Shown in pieces: positions 1-6,790 of a stretch of DNA of 18,244 nucleotides (its first letter is position 1; each line of letters opens with the position of its first letter). This DNA is from Clostridiaceae bacterium (lineage in GTDB: Bacteria; Bacillota; Clostridia; DSM-8532). Location: positions 1 through 18,244 of the forward strand of contig JAAYGP010000377.1 of NCBI GenBank assembly GCA_012727625.1. Direction: 5' to 3'. A model generated the notes under the pieces. That model worked only from the letters and a program-made list of their open reading frames with translations. It made no database searches and was not told where the DNA came from. The position numbers and the translations under genes are program-made.

Positions 1-224
1 CCTTGTGGACTGCCGCAATATTTATAATAGTCCAACAGATTGACAACATAATTCTGTCTCCAAGGATAATGAAAGGAAAGCTTGGGCTGCACCCGGTTAC
101 AACAATTATGGCAGTAATTGCAGGCGGGCGTATTTTTGGCATTGCAGGTTTATTGTTCAGCGTTCCGCTTGTGGCAATGCTTAAAATACTGTTTAAACGA
201 ATCCTGAAAATAGTATGGGGGTAG
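1..224 (+). CDS. AI-2E/PerM family membrane protein, C-terminal fragment
   Basis: The left edge of the window cuts this gene; only the last 73-74 residues are visible, read in the frame of position 3 to the TAG at 222-224. The fragment carries the family's C-terminal signature: QQIDNIILSPRIMK, then a Leu-His-Pro, a hydrophobic stretch with glycines (AVIAGGRIFGIAGLLFSVP), and a basic tail (LFKRILKI). These are the last membrane segments of the AI-2E exporter/PerM superfamily, polytopic inner-membrane proteins of about 350 aa whose substrates are mostly unproven. Most members are not autoinducer exporters, so no substrate should be inferred. No strong terminator follows; the gap to alaS instead begins with a dispersed repeat. 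Family assignment is fairly sure, function is not. Confidence 0.8.
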   Translation, partial: LWTAAIFIIVQQIDNIILSPRIMKGKLGLHPVTTIMAVIAGGRIFGIAGLLFSVPLVAMLKILFKRILKIVWG

Positions 225-230
225 GCGGGG

Positions 231-275
231 ACAATATTGCACAATATCTTTTAACAGAACCTTTGAACAGTAACC
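231..275 (-). repeat. Dispersed intergenic repeat, copy R1 (short form)
   Basis: Read on the minus strand it runs TTACTGTTCA, GGTTCTG, then GATATTGTGCAATA. It shares all three blocks in the same order with copy R2 near 3.5 kb, and the two ends with copy R4 near 12.4 kb. The GATATTGTGCAATATTG part is itself near-palindromic and is followed on the plus strand by TTTT, so it might act as a weak terminator for the upstream gene. The TTACTGTTCA end lies 11 nt from the -35 box of the alaS promoter. Confidence 0.6.
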
Positions 276-285
276 AGAGAACCTC

Positions 286-315
286 TTGACGCCTTTCTAT
301 TGATTTTATTATAAT
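286..315 (+). promoter_or_regulatory. Sigma-A-type promoter for alaS
   Basis: TTGACG at 286-291 and TATAAT at 310-315 are separated by 18 nt. This is one mismatch from consensus at -35 and perfect at -10. Transcription would begin near 322, giving a leader of about 115 nt before alaS. The same -35 variant and 18-nt spacing recur at the rpsU promoter. Confidence 0.7.
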
Positions 316-376
316 TGATAAAGCGAAATTCAATTGGTAAAATTTTTTTAATTCATGTATAAGCGAAATAATAAAC

Positions 377-419
377 TGGTGAGGCAATCGCAAAGTTTTT
401 ATACGCATTGCCAACTTCA
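377..419 (+). promoter_or_regulatory. Hairpin in alaS leader
   Basis: GGCAAT (383-388) pairs with ATTGCC (407-412), and flanking CTG/CAG may extend the stem across an internal loop. It ends just before the GAGGG ribosome binding site at 426-430. No T-box sequence (GGGTGGNACCGCG-like) and no terminator run is present, so this is not tRNA-sensing attenuation of the usual kind. Its role, if any, is unknown. Confidence 0.35.
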
Positions 420-436
420 GGAAAAGAGGGCGTAAT

Positions 437-3082
437 ATGAAAAAGTTCGGTTTAAATGAATTACGGGAATTGTTTCTTTGCTTTTTCGAAAGCAAAGGAC
501 ACCTAAGGCTTCCAGGTTTTTCTCTGGTTCCAAGGAATGATCCGAGCATTTTGCTGGTAAATGCAGGTATGACTCCTTTAAAACCATATTTTACAGGGCA
601 GGAGGTGCCGCCTTCAAAAAGGGTCACTACCTGTCAAAAGTGCATCCGGACACCGGATATTGATAATGTAGGGATAACATCGCGCCATGGCACATTTTTT
701 GAGATGCTTGGTAATTTTTCTTTCGGGGATTATTTCAAAAAAGAAGCAATACCCTGGGCATGGGAGTTTTTAACACAGGTTATCGGAATTCCTGAAAATA
801 AACTTTATGTTTCTGTTTATTTAGAAGATGATGAAGCCTATGATATATGGCATAAGGATGTTGGCCTGCCTGAAAGCAAAATATTCAGAATGGGCAAGGA
901 GGATAATTTCTGGGAGCATGGTACAGGCCCATGTGGTCCATGTTCAGAGATTTATTATGATCGCGGAGCAGATAAAGGCTGCGGTAAAGAAAATTGTACC
1001 GTGGGATGTGATTGCGACCGGTTCATTGAGGTATGGAACCTTGTATTTACCCAGTACGATCGTCAGGGCGACATGACGTATGTACCGCTCAAAAACAAGA
1101 ATATTGACACCGGGATGGGGCTGGAACGGTTGGCATGTGTTGTTCAGCAGGTGGATAATATTTTTGAAGTGGACACCATACGCAGTGTTCTGGATCATGT
1201 ATGCAAGCTTTCCGGTGTGGAATACGGTAAAATATATAAGAAGGATGTTTCCATACGCGTCATTACTGATCACATCAGAAGTGCTTCAATGATGGTATCC
1301 GATGGCGTGATCCCGTCAAACGAAGGCCGAGGTTACGTGTTAAGAAGGCTCATAAGACGCGCTGCAAGACACGGAAAGCTGTTAGGCATTGCAGATATGT
1401 TTCTTTCAAAGCTTACGGATGCTGTTATTGATATGTCAATGGAAGCTTACCCGCATATGGAAGAAAAGCGTGATTATATTAAAAAGGTCATATCAATAGA
1501 GGAAGAAAAATTTAATGCCACTGTTGATCAGGGAACAAGCATACTGGAAGGATATATTGCAGAGTTGAAAAACAGGGGCGGGAATGTACTAACAGGCAGC
1601 GTGATTTTTAAGCTGCACGACACATATGGATTTCCTTTTGATCTGACCAGGGAGATTGCCCGCGAAAATGGTATGGAAATAGATGAAGAAGGTTTTATGG
1701 CCGTGATGAAAAAGCAGAAGGAAAAGGCAAGGGACGCGCATTTTAAAAAAGACACTTCCGCATGGGAAAAGGATATTTTTACCGGCGAGAACAAACTGAT
1801 TACAACTGAATTTACAGGTTATGGTGATTATGAATCCATATCAAAAGTACAATTTATTATTCTTAACGGCAATCTGGTTGGTAATGCGTCCGTGGACGAT
1901 GAAGTTATGCTTGTGCTTGATAAAACTCCATTCTATGCGGAAAGCGGCGGGCAGATTGGTGATTCGGGGAAAATAACCGGAGACAATTTTGAAATGACGG
2001 TGCAGGATTGCCAAAAGACACCCGACGGGAAATATCTTCATATTGGGAAAATAGACTCCGGCATGGTACAGGTTAATGATACAGTTACTGCAAAAATAAA
2101 TATACAGAAAAGAAAAAGAACAGCCAGAAACCACACCGTAACTCACATTCTCCACAAGGCTTTGAAGAATGTATTGGGGGATCATGTCAATCAGGCAGGA
2201 TCAATGGTTTCCGACGAGAGGCTTCGCTTTGATTTCACCCATTTTTCCGCATTAAGCGATGAGCAGATTGAAGCTGTTGAAGAGCAGGTTAACGATATTA
2301 TATTATCCAATTATCCTGTAACAACCCGTGTAATGTCGGTGGATGATGCAAAAAAAGAGGGAGCCGTAGCGCTGTTTGGAGAAAAATATGATGATTTGGT
2401 CCGTGTTGTGTCTGTTGGTGATTACAGCAAGGAACTATGCGGTGGAACTCATTTGAAGGCTTCCGGTGAAGCAGGACTTATAAAAATAATAAGTGAAAAC
2501 GGTATTGCTGCAGGTGTGCGCCGTATTGAGGCATTAACCGGAACAAAAGCTCTTCAGTGGTATAAAGAGCGTGAAAAAATGTTAAATGAAGTATCGCAGG
2601 TTGTTAAAGCAAGTCCGGATGAAGCATTGCATAAAGTTACAGCTCTTGCTGATGAGCTGAAAAACACAAAAAAAGAACTCGAGGGAATGAAGATAAAAAT
2701 GGTAAGCAATTCACTCGATGATATTCTCGGGAATGTTCAGGAAGTTGCAGGGTTTAAGGTTTTGGCAGCGAGAATGGATCAGCTCGACATGAACGGTTTG
2801 AGAAACACATCCGATTTGCTCAGGAATAAGCTGGGATCTTCGGTTGTTATTCTGGCATCCGGTCTTGACAACAAAGTTAATATTATTATATCAGCAACAA
2901 AGGATGCTGTGTCAAAGGGAATTCACTGCGGGAAGATTATCGGGGAAGCAGCCAAAGCGGCAGGCGGCGGCGGAGGCGGAAGACCTGATATGGCCCAGGC
3001 CGGGGGAAAAGACATTAACGGTATTGACAAAGCACTTAAAATAGCAGTTGAAAAGGTTACAGATACTCTTTCGAATAAGTAA
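437..3082 (+). CDS. alaS: Alanyl-tRNA synthetase
   Basis: This class II synthetase activates alanine, charges tRNA-Ala in the cytoplasm and edits mischarged Ser/Gly. At 881 aa it is full length for the family. The N-terminal catalytic core is clear: the early TTCQKCIRTPDIDNVG region, RHGTFFEMLGNFSFGDYF, and GPCGPCSEIYYD. The editing domain carries HTVTH (H566, H570) and CGGTH (C668, H672), the four zinc ligands for proofreading, all intact. The C-terminal oligomerisation/C-Ala part ends with a glycine run and GGRPDMAQAGG, as in typical bacterial AlaRS. The ATG is preceded by GAGGG at 426-430 with good spacing. It has its own promoter and leader and is followed by a short terminator, so it is probably transcribed mainly alone or with the HIT gene by read-through. 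Confidence 0.98.
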   Translation: MKKFGLNELRELFLCFFESKGHLRLPGFSLVPRNDPSILLVNAGMTPLKPYFTGQEVPPSKRVTTCQKCIRTPDIDNVGITSRHGTFFEMLGNFSFGDYFKKEAIPWAWEFLTQVIGIPENKLYVSVYLEDDEAYDIWHKDVGLPESKIFRMGKEDNFWEHGTGPCGPCSEIYYDRGADKGCGKENCTVGCDCDRFIEVWNLVFTQYDRQGDMTYVPLKNKNIDTGMGLERLACVVQQVDNIFEVDTIRSVLDHVCKLSGVEYGKIYKKDVSIRVITDHIRSASMMVSDGVIPSNEGRGYVLRRLIRRAARHGKLLGIADMFLSKLTDAVIDMSMEAYPHMEEKRDYIKKVISIEEEKFNATVDQGTSILEGYIAELKNRGGNVLTGSVIFKLHDTYGFPFDLTREIARENGMEIDEEGFMAVMKKQKEKARDAHFKKDTSAWEKDIFTGENKLITTEFTGYGDYESISKVQFIILNGNLVGNASVDDEVMLVLDKTPFYAESGGQIGDSGKITGDNFEMTVQDCQKTPDGKYLHIGKIDSGMVQVNDTVTAKINIQKRKRTARNHTVTHILHKALKNVLGDHVNQAGSMVSDERLRFDFTHFSALSDEQIEAVEEQVNDIILSNYPVTTRVMSVDDAKKEGAVALFGEKYDDLVRVVSVGDYSKELCGGTHLKASGEAGLIKIISENGIAAGVRRIEALTGTKALQWYKEREKMLNEVSQVVKASPDEALHKVTALADELKNTKKELEGMKIKMVSNSLDDILGNVQEVAGFKVLAARMDQLDMNGLRNTSDLLRNKLGSSVVILASGLDNKVNIIISATKDAVSKGIHCGKIIGEAAKAAGGGGGGRPDMAQAGGKDINGIDKALKIAVEKVTDTLSNK

Positions 3083-3085
3083 TAT

Positions 3086-3107
3086 AAGCCATGTTGTGGC
3101 TTTTTTT
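3086..3107 (+). terminator. Intrinsic terminator after alaS
   Basis: AAGCCA (3086-3091) pairs with TGGCTT (3097-3102) around a 5-nt loop and is followed by an unbroken T run to 3107. The stem is only 6 bp, so some read-through into the HIT gene is likely. Confidence 0.55.
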
Positions 3108-3149
3108 GGAACAGTTATGAATGCCTTTGGCAAGGAAAGGAGAATTTTT

Positions 3150-3494
3150 ATGGCAGATTGTGTATTTTGTAAAATTATTGAAGGAAGTATTCCATCCAGT
3201 AAAGTTTATGAAGATGATTCGATTTTAGCTTTTAAAGACATAAATCCTGCTGCGCCGGTGCATGTGCTGGTGGTTCCAAAGACGCATACTGAAAGCCTGG
3301 AAGCATTGAATGAAGAAAATATGGATATTGTAAAGAAAATTCATTCCGCCATACAGGAAGTAGCAAGAATAATGAAAATTAATGAAGCCGGATACCGCGT
3401 AATAGTAAACTGCGGAAAAAACGGAGGCCAGACTGTGCCGCATCTTCATTATCACGTTCTTGGCGGTGCGAAATTTGATGAAAAAATAATTTAA
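3150..3494 (+). CDS. HIT-family nucleotide hydrolase/transferase (HINT-like)
   Basis: This 114-aa protein is the usual size of bacterial histidine-triad proteins. It begins MADCVFCKIIEGSIPSSKVY and ends with the histidine triad HLHYHV (H98, H100, H102) followed by LGG. The family cleaves phosphoramidate-linked nucleotides such as adenosine 5'-phosphoramidate and aminoacyl-adenylates, acting as a small cytoplasmic dimer; the in vivo substrate is generally unknown. The ATG at 3150 is chosen over an upstream in-frame ATG because AAAGGAG at 3136-3142 sits 7 nt before it and because family alignment starts here. Lying just after alaS it could clear AlaRS-derived adenylates, but that is inference. 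Confidence 0.94.
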   Translation: MADCVFCKIIEGSIPSSKVYEDDSILAFKDINPAAPVHVLVVPKTHTESLEALNEENMDIVKKIHSAIQEVARIMKINEAGYRVIVNCGKNGGQTVPHLHYHVLGGAKFDEKII

Positions 3495-3497
3495 AAC

Positions 3498-3568
3498 CAA
3501 TATTGTGTGCTAAGCTAAAGTTTCTTTCTATTGCACAATATCATTTTACAGAACCTGTAGAAAGTAAC
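3498..3568 (-). repeat. Dispersed intergenic repeat, copy R2
   Basis: On the minus strand it reads GTTACTTTCTACAGGTTCTG, then GATATTGTGCAATAG, then GAAAGAAACTTTAGCTTAGC. The first two blocks match R1 almost base for base (ATTGCACAATATC is identical on the plus strand). The third block aligns loosely with the GAAAACAAGAGCTT-like block of R3 to R5. It lies in the gap between the HIT gene and rpsU, 40 nt before the rpsU -35 box. Confidence 0.6.
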
Positions 3569-3608
3569 AAATGGCTACAATTACAGTACAATGAAAGCTT
3601 AAAATGTG

Positions 3609-3638
3609 TTGACGGAGTTTGAGACCCTATTATATAAT
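3609..3638 (+). promoter_or_regulatory. Sigma-A-type promoter for rpsU
   Basis: TTGACG at 3609-3614 and TATAAT at 3633-3638 are separated by 18 nt, the same -35 variant and spacing as the alaS promoter. The predicted start is near 3645, which gives a leader of about 170 nt before the rpsU start codon, unusually long for a 58-aa ribosomal protein. Confidence 0.75.
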
Positions 3639-3644
3639 GATATA

Positions 3645-3815
3645 AGTGCTTCATGCAGGAATGGCCTGAAAGTCAGAAAAGTATGTCTGGACAGTAGTAT
3701 ACAAATAAGCAATTTAAAGCTCAGAGATAGAAAAAGCATATGGTAAGAAATTTAATCCTGCATGACGGAATGAATTCCCCAGCACGACTGTATGTTACAG
3801 AGGGGAGGGATAGAT
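3645..3815 (+). promoter_or_regulatory. Structured 5' leader of rpsU (candidate cis-regulatory RNA)
   Basis: TCATGCAGGA at 3651-3660 is perfectly complementary over 10 nt to TCCTGCATGA at 3756-3765, so a closing helix can enclose about 95 nt. Inside it smaller stems are possible: CTGA/TCAG around 3678-3688, and TGTC/GACA nested in GTAT/ATAC just after it. Beyond the closing helix, GGAAT/ATTCC (3767-3778) competes with TCCCC (3776-3780) pairing to GGGGA (3802-3806), part of the rpsU ribosome binding site. I do not recognise a named riboswitch or protein-leader family. The layout suggests translational control, perhaps autogenous, but that is inference. Confidence 0.5.
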
Positions 3816-3992
3816 GTGTCCGAGATCAGAGTAAAAGAGAATGAATCCCTTGACAGCGCACTCAGGAGATTTAAGCGTCAATGCGCAAAAGCAGGTGTTC
3901 TTGCGGAAGTTAGAAAAAGAGAGCATTATGTAAAGCCAAGTGTCAGACGTAAAAAGAAATCTGAAGCTGCAAGAAAAAGAAAATCGAAATAA
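3816..3992 (+). CDS. rpsU: Ribosomal protein bS21
   Basis: S21 is a small basic protein of the 30S subunit near the anti-Shine-Dalgarno region, needed for efficient initiation in many bacteria. The 58-aa product has the family pattern: EIRVKENESLDSALRRFKRQ, then REHYVKPSVRRKKKSEAARK with a very basic C-terminus. The start is GTG at 3816, which yields the normal family length and lies 6 nt after the strong GGGGAGGG at 3802-3809. An overlapping out-of-frame ATG at 3814 and an in-frame ATG at 3792 upstream of the binding site are less likely. It is followed by a hairpin terminator and then yqeY, a common Firmicutes order. The long structured leader suggests post-transcriptional regulation. Confidence 0.96.
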   Translation: MSEIRVKENESLDSALRRFKRQCAKAGVLAEVRKREHYVKPSVRRKKKSEAARKRKSK

Positions 3993-3996
3993 ATCA

Positions 3997-4023
3997 GGTA
4001 CGCTCCCTGTGAGCGTACCTTTT
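3997..4023 (+). terminator. Hairpin terminator after rpsU
   Basis: A perfect 9-bp stem (3997-4005 with 4011-4019) and 5-nt loop are followed by only four T residues and then GGG. This looks like a partial terminator that lets some transcription continue into yqeY. Confidence 0.7.
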
Positions 4024-4086
4024 GGGAGTGCCTGAAGATCAGAATACATCGGTAGTGAGGAACGTGAAATTAAGGGAGGTGGTAAA

Positions 4087-4532
4087 ATGTCCCTTAAGGA
4101 AACTCTGACAAATGACTTAAGAACTGCTTTAAAGGAAAAAGATACCATCAAAAAGAACACAATTCAGATGGTTAGAGCCGCAGTCCTCCATGTGGAGAAA
4201 GATCAAAAAACAGTCCTTTACGATGCCGGTGTTATTGAAGTGGTTGCCCGTGAACTAAAGAAACGTAAAGATTCTCTTTCAGATTTTTTAAAAAGTGGGT
4301 GCCAGGATTGATTGATAATGTAAAGCGGGAAATAGATATTTTAACCCAGTATATGTCGGAGCAAATACCTGATAATGAGTTGGAAGAGCTTGTGAGGAAT
4401 ACTATAGATGAAGTTGGCGCATCAACTGTCAAAGATATAGGAAAAGTCATGAAAGCCATCTTACCTAAAGTGAAAGGAAGAGCTGATGGCAGAAAGGTAA
4501 ATGCCCTGGTAAAACAAATTTTGGAATCATAG
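4087..4532 (+). pseudogene. yqeY: YqeY/GatB-like protein gene, split by a frameshift
   Basis: Two overlapping reading frames (4087-4311, 74 aa, and 4299-4532, read in the -1 frame) together encode one YqeY protein of normal length, about 148 aa. The first half has MSLKETLTNDLRTALKEKD and the RELKKRKDSLSDFLKSG helix; the second has LIDNVKREIDIL, EVGAS and KVMKAILPKVKGRADG, the family's conserved C-terminal motif. YqeY resembles the tRNA-binding domain of GatB and often accompanies rpsU; its biochemical role is unproven. Homology is lost next to GGATTG at about 4305-4310, where one missing T would explain the shift. A UUUUUUA run at 4284-4290 lies upstream in the right frame for -1 slippage. 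The binding site AGGGAGGT before the ATG is strong. It may be a true mutation, a sequencing error or a recoding site. Confidence 0.8.
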
Positions 4533-4562
4533 AAGCCCGAAATAAAAGCTTTCGGGCTTTTT
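4533..4562 (+). terminator. Intrinsic terminator after yqeY
   Basis: AAGCCCGAAA (4533-4542) pairs perfectly with TTTCGGGCTT (4550-4559) around a 7-nt loop and runs into TTT. It begins directly after the yqeY stop codon and separates the rpsU–yqeY unit from recJ. Confidence 0.85.
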
Positions 4563-4618
4563 ACATATCAAAACATAGCTGAGTGCACTTATTGCGGAGC
4601 TAAAAAACGGGGGAAACC

Positions 4619-6775
4619 ATGACAGAGGATTTTTATCTGGGAAACAAAGTTTTTTGGGAAGAAACAGATCTGAAGCAGGAAAATTGCAACTTTGAACATA
4701 TAAATTTACCGCCTTTATTGGCAAGAGTTTTAAAAAAGAGAGGCTTTAATAATCCGGAAGAGATAAAAGCCTTTTTAAAACCGTCGATAAGTTACCTGCA
4801 CGACCCTATGCTTCTTCCGGATATGAAAGTGGCTGTTGACAGAATAATAACGGCAGGAAACAAAGGCGAGAGGATAATCATATACGGTGATTATGATGTG
4901 GACGGTATTACCGCCACATCCATCCTTTTTATTTTTTTAAAGTCAATAATTCACGATGTGTCTTTTTATATACCTGACCGTATTGATGAAGGGTACGGAA
5001 TTTCTGCTGATGCAGTAAGTTTTTTAGCAAAAAATCATTTTGATCTGATGATAACCGTTGATTGCGGGATTTCCGCCAAAGAAAGGCTTAAGGATATAAA
5101 ATCCAATATCGAGCTTCAAAACAGGAGTATGGATGTCATTATTACTGATCATCACCAGCCGGATCCTGAAAATATACCTGAAGCGTTGGCGATAATCAAT
5201 CCTCATCTTGACCGCAGTAAATACCCTTTTTCAAAGCTTTGCGGAGCGGGTGTGGCGTTTAAGCTGGTGCAGGCGCTTTGCCAGAATCTCGGTTTGGGGA
5301 ATAAATACCTTGAATACATAGATCTTGCGGCGCTGGGTACTGTTGCTGACATTGTGAGCCTGACCGGAGAGAACAGGATTATTGTCCGGGCAGGTATCAA
5401 TAAAATAAAAAAACAACCAAATCCGGGAATAGAAGCTCTTATTAAAACAGCCGGTATAAGTAAAGAAAGTGTTGATTCATGGAAACTTGCGTTTTTGCTT
5501 GCCCCGAGAATTAACGCGGCCGGTAGGATGGGAGATGCGTCAAGGGGTGTCAGGCTCTTTACAACCAAAGACTCAACGGAAGCAGAAGAACTGGCTGAAA
5601 TTCTTGCTCTGGAAAACAGCAGGCGTCAGAAAATCCAGGAGGAAATTTTCAACAAAGCTGTTGAGGCCGTTGAGGCTGATCCTCAATATTATAATCAGAA
5701 AGTTGTCGTTGCATGCGGAAAAGACTGGCATCATGGTGTTATAGGCATTGTTGCCTCTTTGATGGCTGAGCGGTACCATAAACCCTGCTTTGTGATATCT
5801 GTCTCAGATGAAGAAGGCACCTGTTCAGCGCGAAGCTCCGGAGGTTTTAGTATTTATTCGGGAATGGAATACTGCAGTGAATTGCTGGAGAAATATGGCG
5901 GGCATGAAAAAGCAGGAGGTCTTACCATAAAGACCGGAAATACAGAATTATTCATTAAAAAAATAAATGAATATGCCGCCGGGGTTTTACCTGACACAGC
6001 AAGCATTCCGATTATTAAAATTGACGCTGAAGCGTTTATGGATGAAATAGATATAAAAGCTGCGGAAGCTATTTTAGCTATGTCTCCTTTCGGTGAAGAT
6101 AATGAAAACCCGGTATTCAGAATGAAGCAGGTGCCCGTTCTGTTAAAAAGGCGTATAGGCGCATGGGGAGAGCATTTAAAGCTCGTTTTGGGATCAGAAC
6201 AAAACCATGTCCAGGCAGTTGCTTTTCGTATGGGAGAGATGGATAGTTTCATCCAGCTGCAGGATAAGGTTGATATTGTTTTTACAATCGGAATTAATGA
6301 ATACAGGGGAACAAGAGATGTGCAACTTATTATCAGGGCTATAAGAAAACCTGAGCATCAGATTCAGAGAAACAGAATCCTGCTGGAAGCCGCTGAAAGG
6401 GTGGAGTGTCTTGATTATAATGAAGATTGGCTTTATAATGGTATAAATAATAAAAAGCTTTGTTATGATGATGTAAGAATAACAAGGGATGAACTGGCAC
6501 TGTTATACAGGTATCTTGCAAAATGCGGAAACCTTGTGTTAAACAGAACAGGCATTTTCCGCATGGTTGATGAAATCAGCCGCAATGGGTCCGGGCTGAA
6601 CTATTTTAAGCTTATGTCAGGATTATTTATTTTTGATGAACTGGATATTGTCAGTTTTTCATGCACCGATAGCGGTGAATACTGTCTTAAAGTGCCTGAT
6701 AATATTGAAAAGGTATCCCTCGAAAGCTCAATGCTGTATATGTTTTTACAGTCAATGGAAAAGAATATGGAGTAA
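4619..6775 (+). CDS. recJ: Single-stranded-DNA-specific 5'-3' exonuclease RecJ
   Basis: RecJ degrades single-stranded DNA 5' to 3' in recombinational repair and mismatch repair, using Mn/Mg ions. The 718-aa protein shows the DHH phosphoesterase core: GDYDVDG (90-96), TVDCG (146-150) and TDHHQP with the DHH triad at 177-179, then the INPHL and GAGVAFKL segments. The DHHA1 part has CGKDWHHGVIGIVASLMAER and YGGHEKAGG. An OB-like domain (about 455-560) and a C-terminal extension complete it, as in long Firmicutes RecJ proteins. ATG at 4619 follows CGGGGGA. The rel gene begins 15 nt after its stop, so the two are likely one operon. In Bacillus the order is recJ–apt–relA; apt is absent here. Confidence 0.96.
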   Translation: MTEDFYLGNKVFWEETDLKQENCNFEHINLPPLLARVLKKRGFNNPEEIKAFLKPSISYLHDPMLLPDMKVAVDRIITAGNKGERIIIYGDYDVDGITATSILFIFLKSIIHDVSFYIPDRIDEGYGISADAVSFLAKNHFDLMITVDCGISAKERLKDIKSNIELQNRSMDVIITDHHQPDPENIPEALAIINPHLDRSKYPFSKLCGAGVAFKLVQALCQNLGLGNKYLEYIDLAALGTVADIVSLTGENRIIVRAGINKIKKQPNPGIEALIKTAGISKESVDSWKLAFLLAPRINAAGRMGDASRGVRLFTTKDSTEAEELAEILALENSRRQKIQEEIFNKAVEAVEADPQYYNQKVVVACGKDWHHGVIGIVASLMAERYHKPCFVISVSDEEGTCSARSSGGFSIYSGMEYCSELLEKYGGHEKAGGLTIKTGNTELFIKKINEYAAGVLPDTASIPIIKIDAEAFMDEIDIKAAEAILAMSPFGEDNENPVFRMKQVPVLLKRRIGAWGEHLKLVLGSEQNHVQAVAFRMGEMDSFIQLQDKVDIVFTIGINEYRGTRDVQLIIRAIRKPEHQIQRNRILLEAAERVECLDYNEDWLYNGINNKKLCYDDVRITRDELALLYRYLAKCGNLVLNRTGIFRMVDEISRNGSGLNYFKLMSGLFIFDELDIVSFSCTDSGEYCLKVPDNIEKVSLESSMLYMFLQSMEKNME

Positions 6776-6790
6776 TAACAACGGTGGCAT

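Noticed and set aside
316..436. T-box riboswitch in the alaS leader
   Set aside because: No GGGTGG-ACCGCG-like T-box, no terminator/antiterminator pair and only about 115 nt of leader.
193..627. 144-codon minus-strand reading frame over the alaS start
   Set aside because: It overlaps the well-supported alaS coding frame and its promoter, and its translation shows no family features.
1841..2185. 114-codon minus-strand reading frame inside alaS
   Set aside because: It is antisense to the conserved AlaRS editing-domain region; no binding site or recognisable motif.
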